From contig NZ_CP067101.1 in assembly GCF_016616425.1 (NCBI RefSeq), positions 930,001 through 994,000 of the forward strand: DNA of 64,000 nucleotides, written 5' to 3'. This document shows, one piece after another, positions 16,596-25,683 of this stretch (position 1 is its first letter; each line of letters opens with the position of its first letter). The position numbers and the translations under genes were made by a program. The notes beneath the pieces were generated by a model. That model saw only the letters and a list, made by a program, of their open reading frames with translations. It made no database searches and was not told the origin of the DNA. The DNA is from Bradyrhizobium diazoefficiens. GTDB taxonomy: Bacteria; Pseudomonadota; Alphaproteobacteria; Rhizobiales; Xanthobacteraceae.

Positions 16596-17426
16596 CTACC
16601 GCTTCGGACTCGCAGGCTTGCGCGGCGGGCGCGGAATGGCGGCGGGTGCCGGCGTCCCACTCATCTTGTTGGCGGCCTCGCTGACATCGAGCAGCGAGCG
16701 ACGGATGTCCTCGAGGTAGCTCGCCGATTTCTTCCTCATGGAGTCGGCGAGCTCGTGCAGTCCCTGTATCTTTTCGAACAGCTCGTCGGCCTTGCCGTCG
16801 ACGAAACCGGGCACCACGCCCTCGATCTTCGTGACCGCCTTGTCGAAGCCCGCGAAGGCGCTGTCGATCTTGGCCATGACGGAGTCGATCTCTTCGCCCT
16901 TCGTCCTGAGATCGGCGGTGTAATTTTCGAGCGTGCGCAGGCCATCCTTGATTGCAGGGGCGTTGCTGACGATCGTGCGATCGACGCTGTGCAGGGTGTC
17001 GACGATGGATTCGGCGTCGCTGAGATCGGCGGTCAGTATGGGAATGCCGTCCGCGTCCAGTGGCACCGGCGGCGCAGAGGGCGCGCCGCCGATCAGCGAG
17101 ATTGCGGCAACGCCGGTAAGACCCTGGAACTCGATGCCCGCCACGGTGTCCTTGCGGATCGGTGCGGTGTTGTCGAGCATCACCAGCGCCACGATTCTGC
17201 GCGGACTGTCCAGCTTGACCGACAGGATCTGGCCAGCCGGGACACCGTCGAAATTGACCGGCCCGCCGCGGCGCAGGCCGGTGGCGGACCCGCCCTCGAA
17301 CACCACGCGCAATTGGCTGCGGCTCTGGATGATGCGCCATTTCTGCACGCCGAGCAGGCCGCCGAATGCCACGGCGACCACCGCCAGCGTCGCCGTTCCG
17401 ATCACCAGATTGCTCGCGCGTGCCAT
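16596..17426 (-). CDS. MlaD/MCE-domain lipid transport protein, orphan
   Basis: 276 aa. One N-terminal transmembrane helix (NLVIGTATLAVVAVAFGGLLGV), then an MCE domain at ~38-115 (LRVVFEGGSATGLRRGGPVNFDGVPAG, then VAGIEFQGLTGVAAISL), then a long helical region (~125-250) and a basic proline-rich tail. MCE proteins form periplasmic hexameric rings or tubes that shuttle phospholipid or other hydrophobic molecules with an MlaE permease and MlaF ATPase. Neither partner is within the window, so it must use one encoded elsewhere. It is convergent with the monooxygenase. Confidence 0.85.
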   Translation of the reverse strand: MARASNLVIGTATLAVVAVAFGGLLGVQKWRIIQSRSQLRVVFEGGSATGLRRGGPVNFDGVPAGQILSVKLDSPRRIVALVMLDNTAPIRKDTVAGIEFQGLTGVAAISLIGGAPSAPPVPLDADGIPILTADLSDAESIVDTLHSVDRTIVSNAPAIKDGLRTLENYTADLRTKGEEIDSVMAKIDSAFAGFDKAVTKIEGVVPGFVDGKADELFEKIQGLHELADSMRKKSASYLEDIRRSLLDVSEAANKMSGTPAPAAIPRPPRKPASPKR

Positions 17427-17483
17427 ACGGGAAGCTTTACGACCAAAGCGGGAAATTTGGAAGAAGGCCGCGATGTTACGTAG

Positions 17484-17560
17484 GGCGGGTTAGCGAAGCG
17501 TAACCCGCCGTTCTGCTCGTCCGCCGCGCGGATTGGCGGATTACGCTGCGCTAATCCGCC
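17484..17560. repeat. Two tandem GGCGGGTTA/GGCGGATTA palindromes
   Basis: GGCGGGTTA (17484-17492) pairs with TAACCCGCC (17501-17509); GGCGGATTA (17535-17543) pairs with TAATCCGCC (17552-17560). The loops share GC-AGCG-type sequences. This is the same family as the GGTGGGTTA elements at 29789-29902 and 34630-34659. It lies between an MCE gene start and the stop of the acyl-CoA synthetase gene and could act as a transcription terminator for the latter. Confidence 0.7.
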
Positions 17561-17570
17561 CCACGCGACG

Positions 17571-19790
17571 TCAGTGTCCCGCCGCTCGCTTTGCCGCAGC
17601 ATTATTCAGCACGATAAGGGCATCGACGGCGACACCCGTCCTGGCGTTGATCAGGAACGGATTGATGTCGATTGAGGCGATCCGGTCGCCGGCATCCGCG
17701 ATCAAATTGGACAGTCCGACCAGTGCCTTCACCGCGGAGGCCTCGTGCAGGGCCGGCTTGCCGCGATAGCCGCGTAGCTTGATTCCGGCCTTGGTGCGGC
17801 CGATCAGGAGCCGCGCTTCGGCCTCGTCCAGCGGCGGGCCGGCGAGCGCGACGTCTTTCGTCAGCTCGATGTCGATGCCGCCGGTGCCGAACAGCACCAC
17901 AGGTCCCATCTCGGCATCGAGCGAGGCGCCGACCACGAGCTCGATCTCGGCCTTGACCTGTTGCGCGATCAGGATGCCGTCGAGCCTGGGCTTGCCCTTC
18001 AACTTGCTCACCCGGGCAGTGATGTCGGCGAATGCCTTCTTCACCTCGGCCGCACTGTTGAGGTTCAGCACTACGCCGCCGATGTCGGACTTGTGCAGGA
18101 TCTCGGCGCTGACGACCTTCGCCACGACCGGAAAGCCGATCTGCTTGGCAATCTTCGCGGCTTCCGTCGCGGTCTGTGCGATCGCCTCCTTCGAGATCGG
18201 AATGCCATAGGCCCTCAGGAGCTTTTTCGAAGCGACCTCGTCGAGCGCGGCGGCATCGTTCGCCGATTTCAGCGCCTTCTCCAGCACGGCGCGCGCGGCG
18301 GGCTTCGAGCTCGAGACGATGTCGGGCACCTCCTTGCGCAGCTTGGCGTAGTCGAGCAGCGACTTGATCGCGGTCACCGCGCGGTCCATGCCCTGCATGA
18401 CCGCGAGATGCGGCAGCGATTTGCGCAAGGTCTTGGTGAATTCGGTGAAGCCGATCGACATCGCACTGATGTAGATCACGGGCTTGCCGGCACGGCTCGC
18501 CATCTCGTTGACGATGCGCAGGTTGCGCTCGCGCAGCTCGTGCGGCGCCTTGGGGAGTTCGGCATCGACGATGACGATGTCGATATCGGGATCGTCGATC
18601 ATCAGCTTGATCGACTTCATGTAGACGGTGGGGTCGACCACCGCGGCAAAGCCGGCATCGAGTGGATTGCCGACGATCGAGCCCGGTCCGAGCATTTTCG
18701 CCAGCTCCGAGCTGACATGCGGGCTCAGCGGCGCGAAATTCAGGCCTTCTGCGTAGAAGGCGTCGATCAGCATGCCACGTTTTCCGCCCGACAGCGTCAC
18801 TGCGGCGATCCGGTTGGCCTTGGGCACGGCGGCGTGAACGAAGCATTCGGTGGTCTCGATCAGCTCGTCGAGGTTGCCGACCCGGATCACCCCTTCGCGC
18901 GTTGCAACGGCGTCGAACGTCTCGATCGAGCCTGCGAGCGCACCGGTATGCGCCATCGCCGCGGCGCGGCCACCCTCGGACGCGCCGAGCTTGAGCGCGA
19001 TCACGGGCTTGCTCGCGGCGCGCGCCGCCTTGCAGGCATCGCGGAACGCCTTGGTATTGCGCACGCCTTCGAGGTAGACGACGATCACCTTGATGCTGGG
19101 ATCCTCGGCGAAATAGCGCATCAGGTCCGGCGTCTCGAGCCCGGCCTCGTTGCCGGTCGTCACCATGTAGCCGACACCGACACCCCGATCTTCCAGCGCC
19201 TGGCGGATCGCCATGACGATCGCGCCGGATTGTCCGGCGATTGCCACCGCGCCCTGTTCCATGGTGACGATGCGGTCGTCGATGTTGGTGAAGAGCTTTT
19301 CGCCGGCGCTCAGATTGCCGAGGCAATTCGGGCCGGTGACGGCAAGCCCCGTCTCGCGCACGGCCGCCTGCAATTCGGCGGCGAGCTTCTGGCTTTCTTC
19401 ATCCTGCAACTCGCTGAAACCCGAGGTAACGATGGTGGCCGACCGCGCACCGGCTGCGGCCGCGTCGCGGATCACCTGGACGGCAAAGCGCGCCGGCACC
19501 AGCACCAGGACGTGATCGGGCTTTTCCGGGAGGCTCGCAAAGTCCTTGTAGCAGGGGACGCCCCAGATCGTTTCGCGCTTGGCGTTGACCGGATAGAGCC
19601 CGCCCTCGTAGCCGTATTTGACGAGGTTGTTCCAGATGCGCTCGGCATAATTGCCGGGCTTGTCGGTCGCGCCCACCAGCACGATGTTGTGCGGGTGCAG
19701 CATGGCGTGGATGCCCTTGACCACGTCGCCGGCGTCGGGCGGTGGAGACCATGGGCGGGAAGAAACCGACGCAGCAGGCACCTGAGCTTC
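17571..19790 (-). CDS. ADP-forming acyl-CoA synthetase (acetate-CoA ligase family), fused subunits
   Basis: About 739 aa from ATG 19790 (GGTGAGG upstream). The N-terminal CoA-binding Rossmann domain begins HPHNIVLVGATDKPGNYAE. It is followed by succinyl-CoA-ligase-like domains (VTGPNCLGNLSAGE, AIAGQSGAIVMAI) with the phosphorylatable His in AMAHTGALAGS. A C-terminal ATP-grasp domain follows (KKLLRAYGIPISKE, GFPVVAKVVSAEILHKSDIGGV, INPFLIN). Alpha and beta modules are fused. It interconverts acyl-CoA + ADP + Pi with acid + CoA + ATP. Substrate unknown; acetate, propionate or aromatic acids are possible in this family. Confidence 0.88.
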   Translation of the reverse strand, partial: EAQVPAASVSSRPWSPPPDAGDVVKGIHAMLHPHNIVLVGATDKPGNYAERIWNNLVKYGYEGGLYPVNAKRETIWGVPCYKDFASLPEKPDHVLVLVPARFAVQVIRDAAAAGARSATIVTSGFSELQDEESQKLAAELQAAVRETGLAVTGPNCLGNLSAGEKLFTNIDDRIVTMEQGAVAIAGQSGAIVMAIRQALEDRGVGVGYMVTTGNEAGLETPDLMRYFAEDPSIKVIVVYLEGVRNTKAFRDACKAARAASKPVIALKLGASEGGRAAAMAHTGALAGSIETFDAVATREGVIRVGNLDELIETTECFVHAAVPKANRIAAVTLSGGKRGMLIDAFYAEGLNFAPLSPHVSSELAKMLGPGSIVGNPLDAGFAAVVDPTVYMKSIKLMIDDPDIDIVIVDAELPKAPHELRERNLRIVNEMASRAGKPVIYISAMSIGFTEFTKTLRKSLPHLAVMQGMDRAVTAIKSLLDYAKLRKEVPDIVSSSKPAARAVLEKALKSANDAAALDEVASKKLLRAYGIPISKEAIAQTATEAAKIAKQIGFPVVAKVVSAEILHKSDIGGVVLNLNSAAEVKKAFADITARVSKLKGKPRLDGILIAQQVKAEIELVVGASLDAEMGPVVLFGTGGIDIELTKDVALAGPPLDEAEARLLIGRTKAGIKLRGYRGKPALHEASAVKALVGLSNLIADAGDRIASIDINPFLINARTGVAVDALIVLNNAAAKRAAGH

Positions 19791-19932
19791 CATGCGTAAC
19801 CTCACCGTTCTTGTTCTTTGTGGCGCGTCGATCTTTTCTATGGCGACTCCTTCGGAGTGGCAACCGTGTGGGTGGTATGCCGTATCATGGAATGAATGGC
19901 GCCTCGGCGCGTCTCGCCAGCCCCTGCGTGCT

Positions 19933-20523
19933 CTATCTGTCGGCTTCGATCAATGTTGCATGCAGGATGTAACGTTCTGGCCCGGAGGTGACGGCGTCGA
20001 ATGGCCAGCAAGTCGCGAGAACGAGCTCGAATCGCTGTGCTGCGGCGTCGATACCTGATGCGTCGAAGCGGACCACAGCCGAGGAATCGGCGCGATAGCG
20101 AAAGTGCCGGCCATCGCTGCGTGTGACATCGATGACGTCCCCGAGGGCGACATCCCGCAGGAAGCGAAAATGCGTGTCGCGATGCGCGGCATAAACGGCA
20201 ATGCCGCGCTCGCCGGCGTCAACCGTTTGATGGACGTGGCCCGGCCCGAAGGCAAGTGCCTGGCCGCTGGTGCCTTCCAGAACGATGGCGCTGGCGCCGA
20301 TCCGCTTGACCTCGATTCGCGCGACCGGCCATGTGTCGGCCCATGACCATGGCTTCACGGCTTGTCCGGTCGCAAGGCTTCTGTCGAAGGCGCGCTCCAG
20401 CAGCACCTGCGCGAGCCACGCCTTGGCATGGATATAGGCACCGTCACCGAACAGGACGAGGCCGATCAGGGCGAGGGCCAGCGGTGAGATGAAGCGCGGC
20501 ATTGTACTTCTCTTGTTCGTCAT
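19933..20523 (-). CDS. Class GN sortase
   Basis: 196 aa. One N-terminal membrane anchor (FISPLALALIGLVLFGDGAY). The sortase catalytic residues are H114 (YAAHRDTHF), C172 (LATCWPF) and R184 (GPERYIL). This is the Gram-negative sortase class that pairs with one dedicated substrate. The preceding gene (20605-22866) encodes exactly that substrate with an LPKTA signal, 81 bases upstream on the same strand, so the two form an operon. It would cleave the substrate's sorting signal at the outer face of the inner membrane and transfer it to an unknown acceptor. The ATG at 20502 is an alternative start. Confidence 0.9.
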   Translation of the reverse strand: MTNKRSTMPRFISPLALALIGLVLFGDGAYIHAKAWLAQVLLERAFDRSLATGQAVKPWSWADTWPVARIEVKRIGASAIVLEGTSGQALAFGPGHVHQTVDAGERGIAVYAAHRDTHFRFLRDVALGDVIDVTRSDGRHFRYRADSSAVVRFDASGIDAAAQRFELVLATCWPFDAVTSGPERYILHATLIEADR

Positions 20524-20604
20524 TTCCCAAAAAGGCGCGCGCGGCCGTTGGTATGGGACGGGCAGCCGCGCGCGCTGAAGCAGAGGAGTTCGGGGACTCC
20601 TCTC

Positions 20605-22866
20605 TCAATCGGCGTCGGCGAGCAAGAGCCGACGCCGGTTGAACACGAACAGGACCAGGGCGAGCACGATCAGAATCAGACCTGCGAGCATCTTCAGCTC
20701 GGCTGAGGTCGCCGTTTTGGGCAGACGGATCGCATCTGGCGCCGCAGGTGTCGGATGCCGCGCGGCCGGTGAGGTGCGCGCATCGGCATGGCGTTCACGC
20801 AATTGCGCCGGGACCTGCGGCCGCTCGCCGAACACCTTCTCGAAATCCCAGCCGGCGGGCAGGTTGATCGGCAATTCGCTGAGCTTGAGCGGCGCACCTT
20901 CGGGACGGCTCGGCGTCTTGTCGACCGCGACGAGGCTGGTCAGGCGCGTGACGATCTGATGGTCGAGCGCCAGCGCCAGGATCGCCTTGTCGGCCGCCTC
21001 GGGCGCGAGCTCCCGCATGGCGCGCGCCACTTCGGCATCACCGATCTTGCGCTTGGCCCAGAGCTTCGACAGGCCCTTGCCTTCGGCGGCATTCTGCAGC
21101 GGCAGCGTCACCGACCATGGGCGGTCGCCGACGCGGCCCCTTATCTCGAGCGAGCCTGCGAGCTTGTCGAGCTTTGCCGCCAGCACCAGCGGCTCGTCGC
21201 GATAGACATCGGGGATGATTGCCGGGGTGACGTCGGCCTTGGCGTCGGAGAATGTCGCGGTGAGGCCGGTCACGGCCGGGTTTTCGAGCTTGGCGAACAA
21301 GCCGCGCATGCGCTCCTCCACCTGCTCGACGGAACCGATATGGGTGAAGGCGCCACGGCCGAGCTCGGCGGCGCGTGTCATCAGATAGGTGTTGGGCGCC
21401 GACCCGATGCCGACCATGAAGATGCGCGAGCGGCCGCGCATCGCCGTGATCGTTTCGAACAATTGCTGTTCGTTGCCGATTGCACCGTCGGTCAGGAAGA
21501 CGACCTGGCGAACCATGCCGGTGTCGCCAAGCTTGTCGGCCAGCGCCGCACGCATCGCCGGCACCATCTCAGTGCCGCCGCGCGCCTGCAATGCGCTCAC
21601 GAACGAACTCGCCTCGCCGACATGCGCGGCATCTGCCGGCACGGAGGCGGGAAACAGCACGTCCATGGTGTCGTCGAAGCGAATGACGTTGAAGCGATCG
21701 GTCGGCTGAAGCCGCGAGAGCGCGTAACTAAGGCTGGCCTTGGCCTGGACGATCGACGTGCCGCCCATCGATCCCGAATTGTCGATCACGAACACGACCT
21801 CACGCGGCACCGGTTTTTGTGTCGTCTGCTCGACGCTGGGCGGGGTGACGAAGGCGAGCAGGTAATCGGCATCGCCGACATGTTCGCGGAACAGGCCGAC
21901 CGACGGCGCCTTCTCGGCGGCGGGCTTCCAGGTCAGCTCGAAGTCGCGGTCGGCGGGGACAGCGCCGTCGGCGAGCGTAACGACGCGCGTCGTATTGTCC
22001 GGACTCTCGATTTTGATTTTATGATGGTGACTCTTGACCTCGCCAAGGGCGAAGCCGGCTTTCAGGCGCACCGTGATGCTGGTCGGATTGACCGGCGCAG
22101 TCTTGGCGGGATCCAGCACGGGCGGTGCGATGCGGTCACGGTCCGGCACCGGATCCGAGGTCGCCGCGCCCCAGCCCGATCCGTCCTTGCGGAAGTCGAC
22201 GCTCTGGACGATCGGCGCCGGATTGTAGCGCGGTCCGACCACCAGCGGCAGGCGAAGCGAGTATTCGTTGCCGGATTGATGCACGGGCTCCTGATATTCG
22301 ATCTGCACCAGCACGGTTTCGCCGGGACCGATATTGGCAACCGAGTTGGTGAAGATGTTCGGCCGTTCCTGCTCGGTGAGCGCGGCCTTCTGGCCGGCGC
22401 GGCGCGCCTGCTCGTAGACTACACGTGCCTGCTGCCGCTCCTTGACGTCGCCGACGATGACGCGGTCGCCGACGACCATCTTCAGCGTGTCGACGGCACC
22501 GCCGGTCGCGAGCGGATACACATAGGTTGCTTCGACCCAGTCCTTGGTCGGGTTGCGGAAGATCTGGGTGACCCGGGCGCGCAGCGTCGGGCCGGAGACC
22601 GTGACATCAACGTCGATGCCAAGGCGGATCGCCTCCGTAGTGGCGCCATCCTCCTTCAGAAGCAGCGTACCGGACCGTGCATCACGGGGTTGCAGCAGGC
22701 CGGCCTGCTCGGTCGTTGCCGACCAACTCGTCCCAAAGCTGACGAGCAGGGCCACGAAGGCCATCAGCATCACAGCGATGCCCTGCGCGAGAAGAAACAA
22801 TCCGAGCTTGATCAGCCCCTTTAATATGGGGTGCTCGTCGTTGTCGGCTGTGTCGTAGGTGTCCAT
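20605..22866 (-). CDS. Sortase-target protein with VIT and VWA domains
   Basis: About 753 aa from ATG 22866 (GGAGAAGG upstream). Order: cytoplasmic tail, membrane segment (~25-50), VIT domain (~70-190, from LGIDVDVTVSGPTLRARVTQ), then a VWA domain (~350-520) with MIDAS FVIDNSGSMGG and LTDGAIGNE. A proline/alanine-rich linker leads to a C-terminal sorting signal: LPKTA at ~715-719, a hydrophobic helix and a basic end (NRRR). This is the family known as the marine proteobacterial sortase target, here in a soil bacterium. Metal-dependent adhesion or protein binding in the periplasm is likely; the ligand is unknown. Confidence 0.92.
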   Translation of the reverse strand: MDTYDTADNDEHPILKGLIKLGLFLLAQGIAVMLMAFVALLVSFGTSWSATTEQAGLLQPRDARSGTLLLKEDGATTEAIRLGIDVDVTVSGPTLRARVTQIFRNPTKDWVEATYVYPLATGGAVDTLKMVVGDRVIVGDVKERQQARVVYEQARRAGQKAALTEQERPNIFTNSVANIGPGETVLVQIEYQEPVHQSGNEYSLRLPLVVGPRYNPAPIVQSVDFRKDGSGWGAATSDPVPDRDRIAPPVLDPAKTAPVNPTSITVRLKAGFALGEVKSHHHKIKIESPDNTTRVVTLADGAVPADRDFELTWKPAAEKAPSVGLFREHVGDADYLLAFVTPPSVEQTTQKPVPREVVFVIDNSGSMGGTSIVQAKASLSYALSRLQPTDRFNVIRFDDTMDVLFPASVPADAAHVGEASSFVSALQARGGTEMVPAMRAALADKLGDTGMVRQVVFLTDGAIGNEQQLFETITAMRGRSRIFMVGIGSAPNTYLMTRAAELGRGAFTHIGSVEQVEERMRGLFAKLENPAVTGLTATFSDAKADVTPAIIPDVYRDEPLVLAAKLDKLAGSLEIRGRVGDRPWSVTLPLQNAAEGKGLSKLWAKRKIGDAEVARAMRELAPEAADKAILALALDHQIVTRLTSLVAVDKTPSRPEGAPLKLSELPINLPAGWDFEKVFGERPQVPAQLRERHADARTSPAARHPTPAAPDAIRLPKTATSAELKMLAGLILIVLALVLFVFNRRRLLLADAD

Positions 22867-23051
22867 TTGGCCTTCTCCCGGTGGACGTTTGCTGGCTCTG
22901 AGCATTCGCCGGGAGCGGCCGATTTCGCGAGCAGAATGATCGGCAATGTTCCGCCACGGCCGGCTGGCCGCGCCGTGGCCGGGGCGGTCATGTGCGGTTT
23001 TGTGCTGGTTTGTCCGGCCTGCTAGAATGCCCCTCCCAAGGCAGGGGCAAA

Positions 23052-23822
23052 ATGCAGACGCAGGATAAGTTCACCGACAAGCAGCTTTCAGACGAGCAGA
23101 GCCGCGAGATCGCCGAGACCATTCGCGAGGAGCTCGCCAGACGCCGGATCTCCCGGCAGGCGCTGGCCGAGCAGGCCAAGCTCAGCCTGTCGACGCTGGA
23201 GAAGGTGCTCGGCGGCCGGCGGCCGTTCACGCTGGCGACGACGGTCCGGCTGGAGCAGGCGCTGGGCGTCTCCTTGCGCAAAAGCCCTCTGGTGCTGGCG
23301 TCTCAGGCCACCAGCGATGTCGCTCCCGACAATCTTGGCTCCTATGCGCATCGCGCCGTGACCTGGCTCGAGGGCGTCTACGTCACGTTGCGGCCGTCAT
23401 TCGGCGACAAGGACGCGATCTTCGCCTATCGCACCGAGATCGTCTGGGAGCCGAAGGTCACTTCACTGGTCTTTCGGGAGGGCGATCGGACCGATGCCGC
23501 CTATGAGCATACCGGCGAGGTCGCCGTCCCCCATCAATCCGGCTTCATCTACCTCGTCATCATCAAGCACGGCCAGCATCGCGTGATCACGGTGTCGCGG
23601 CCGACGGTCGCCGGCGAGATGTACGGCATCATCTCGACTCTCCGTGCGGGCCCCGGCTCGCAGCTCACGCCGATCGCGGCGCCGATCGCCTATGTGCCGC
23701 TCAAGAACGTGCCGGAGCCGTCGTTGGGGCGGATTGCGCCCGACGATGCCAACCATGCCTTGTATCGGAAGCATCTGCGCCGCGCGGTAGAAGAGCCGTT
23801 TGCACTGTTCCTGACGCTATAG
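23052..23822 (+). CDS. XRE-family transcriptional regulator
   Basis: About 256 aa. Residues ~20-75 form a Cro/CI helix-turn-helix (IREELARRRISRQALAEQ, then LSLSTLEKVLGGRRPFT). Residues ~95-250 form an uncharacterised C-terminal domain (WLEGVYVTLRPSFGDKDAIF, FREGDRTDAAYEHTGEVAVP) that may sense a ligand. ATG 23052 follows AGGGGC. It is divergent from the sortase-target gene, with 185 bases between starts, so it may control that operon; no clear operator palindrome is visible there. Confidence 0.85.
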   Translation: MQTQDKFTDKQLSDEQSREIAETIREELARRRISRQALAEQAKLSLSTLEKVLGGRRPFTLATTVRLEQALGVSLRKSPLVLASQATSDVAPDNLGSYAHRAVTWLEGVYVTLRPSFGDKDAIFAYRTEIVWEPKVTSLVFREGDRTDAAYEHTGEVAVPHQSGFIYLVIIKHGQHRVITVSRPTVAGEMYGIISTLRAGPGSQLTPIAAPIAYVPLKNVPEPSLGRIAPDDANHALYRKHLRRAVEEPFALFLTL

Positions 23823-23870
23823 TCCGCAAGAGTCCTGCGTCGGCGTCGCCCCGCGAGAGGCGCGGTTTGA

Positions 23871-25421
23871 TCAAGCGCTCGCGACTTTCTTGTCGACCTC
23901 GGAGGACACCGAGAATTCCTTGCGCAGGGTCGGCTTGTGGATCTTGCCCGTCGCGTTGCGCGGCAGCGCGTCGACGAAGCGGATCTGGCGCGGGCATTTG
24001 AAGCGCGCCAGATTGGCCGCGCAATGCGCAAAGATCTCGGCCTCGGTCAGCTCCTGGTTCGGCCTGACCGCGACGATGGCGAGGCCCACTTCACCCCATT
24101 GCGGATCCGGGATGCCGATCACGGCGGCTTCCGCAATGGCCTCGATCTGGTGCAGGATGTTCTCGACCTCGGCCGGATAGACGTTCTCGCCGCCGGAAAT
24201 GTACATGTCCTTCCAGCGGTCGACGATGTAGTAGAAGCCTTCCTCGTCGACACGCGTCGCGTCGCCCGTATGCAGCCAACCGTCGGTGAAGGAGGTCTTG
24301 TTTGCCTCCGGCCTGTTCCAATAGCCCGGCGTGATGTTGGGCCCCCTGACCCAGAGCTCGCCAAGTTCGCCGACGTCGGCATCGCGGCCGTCGGGGCGCA
24401 CGATGCGGACTTCGGTATGCAGCACCGGCTTGCCGGCGGACCCGGCTTTGCGTGCAGCATCTTCGCGGTCGAGCACCAGCACGGCCGGTGAGGTCTCGGT
24501 CATGCCGTACCCCTGCTGCAACGCGACACCGCGCGCCTCCCACACTTTCAAAAGCGGCACCGGCATCGGCGCGCCGCCGACACCGCCGACGATCAGCCGG
24601 CCGAGGTCGGTCGTTGCAAAGGCGGGGTGCTGCGCCATGAACTGGTAGATTGCGGGCACGCCGAAGAACACGTTGATGCCCTGCGCGGGATCGTTGATCA
24701 GGCCGAGCGCCGTGCCGGGATCGAAGGCGCGCATGACCATCACGGTGCCGCCGGCATGCAGCACCGGATTGGTGTAACAATTCAGCCCACCGGTGTGGAA
24801 CAGGGGCAGGACGGTGAGCAGCACCGAGGATGGCCCGATGCAGGCAGGGCCGCCGAGATTGACGCAATTCCAGAAGGTCATGCCATGGGTAATGGTCGCG
24901 CCCTTCGGATGTCCCGTCGTGCCGGACGTGTACATGATGGTGGAGACGTCATCGAGCGTTACTTCTTCGGCACGGTCGAGCGGCTTTGCGGCGGCGATGC
25001 CGGCCTCATAGGACTCGCCGGGGCCGAGCAGCAGGCTCGTCTCGACGCCGCACAGCTTCGCGACGCTCAGCGCGGTCTCGGCGAGATCGGTGTCGTGGAT
25101 CATCACTTTCGGCGCGCAGTCGCCGGTGATGAACTGGAGCTCGGGAACTGTGAGACGGGTGTTCAGCGGCACGAAGATCGCGCCGAGGCGGCCGCAGGCG
25201 AATTGCACCTCCAGCGTATCGGTCGTGTTCAGCGCCAGCACGGCGACACGATCGCCGCGCGAGACGTTCAGCGTGTGACGCAGGAAGGAGGCAAGGCGCG
25301 CGACGCGGGCATCGAGCTGCGAATAGGTGAAGCGGCGTTCGCTCGCGAGGTCGATTAGCGCGACCTTGTTCGGTGTGCGGCGGCCGTGATGAATGATCCA
25401 GTCGTAGTAGCGAACGGCCAA
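23871..25421 (-). CDS. AMP-forming acyl-CoA synthetase (fatty/aromatic acid CoA ligase)
   Basis: About 516 aa. ANL-superfamily motifs: IMYTSGTTGHPKGATITHG (P-loop), QQGYGMTET, WLHTGDATRVDEEGFYYIVDR, and catalytic Lys in PRNATGKIHKPTLR. It activates a carboxylic acid to acyl-AMP then acyl-CoA. The start is a TTG at 25421, chosen because GAGGGAGG lies just upstream; the frame open to 25514 has no such signal. It is divergent from two acyl-CoA dehydrogenases, which suggests a shared beta-oxidation-like pathway. Substrate not predictable. Confidence 0.9.
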   Translation of the reverse strand: MAVRYYDWIIHHGRRTPNKVALIDLASERRFTYSQLDARVARLASFLRHTLNVSRGDRVAVLALNTTDTLEVQFACGRLGAIFVPLNTRLTVPELQFITGDCAPKVMIHDTDLAETALSVAKLCGVETSLLLGPGESYEAGIAAAKPLDRAEEVTLDDVSTIMYTSGTTGHPKGATITHGMTFWNCVNLGGPACIGPSSVLLTVLPLFHTGGLNCYTNPVLHAGGTVMVMRAFDPGTALGLINDPAQGINVFFGVPAIYQFMAQHPAFATTDLGRLIVGGVGGAPMPVPLLKVWEARGVALQQGYGMTETSPAVLVLDREDAARKAGSAGKPVLHTEVRIVRPDGRDADVGELGELWVRGPNITPGYWNRPEANKTSFTDGWLHTGDATRVDEEGFYYIVDRWKDMYISGGENVYPAEVENILHQIEAIAEAAVIGIPDPQWGEVGLAIVAVRPNQELTEAEIFAHCAANLARFKCPRQIRFVDALPRNATGKIHKPTLRKEFSVSSEVDKKVASA

Positions 25422-25683
25422 TGATTCCTCCCTCGGCGGTCTCTGTCGCCTGCCTTCCGGTTGCCGTGCACCAGACCCGGCGTCGCCGGAAGACCAGCCG
25501 GAGTTGCGCAGCACGTCTTTTTGCTTCGGAGTTGGGCCGCGATGGGTGAAAATCGTCTTGCGTTGAGTTGCTAGGCCATGGTCTGCGCGGAGCAGCGTCC
25601 GCGGTCAGCCACTCCGCGCAAGTGAGCCGCCAATGTTCCGGCGATGGTAGCCGGGACGAATCCGTCAGCGAGGCAAGAATGCG

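Noticed and set aside
17961..19799. Long open frame on the plus strand opposite the ADP-forming synthetase
   Set aside because: It is a GC-rich antisense shadow: composition full of Arg/His/Asp, no family motif, and the opposite strand holds a complete enzyme with catalytic motifs.
20788..22824. 678-codon frame opposite the VWA sortase target
   Set aside because: Antisense to a protein with clear VIT, VWA and LPKTA features; no motif of its own.
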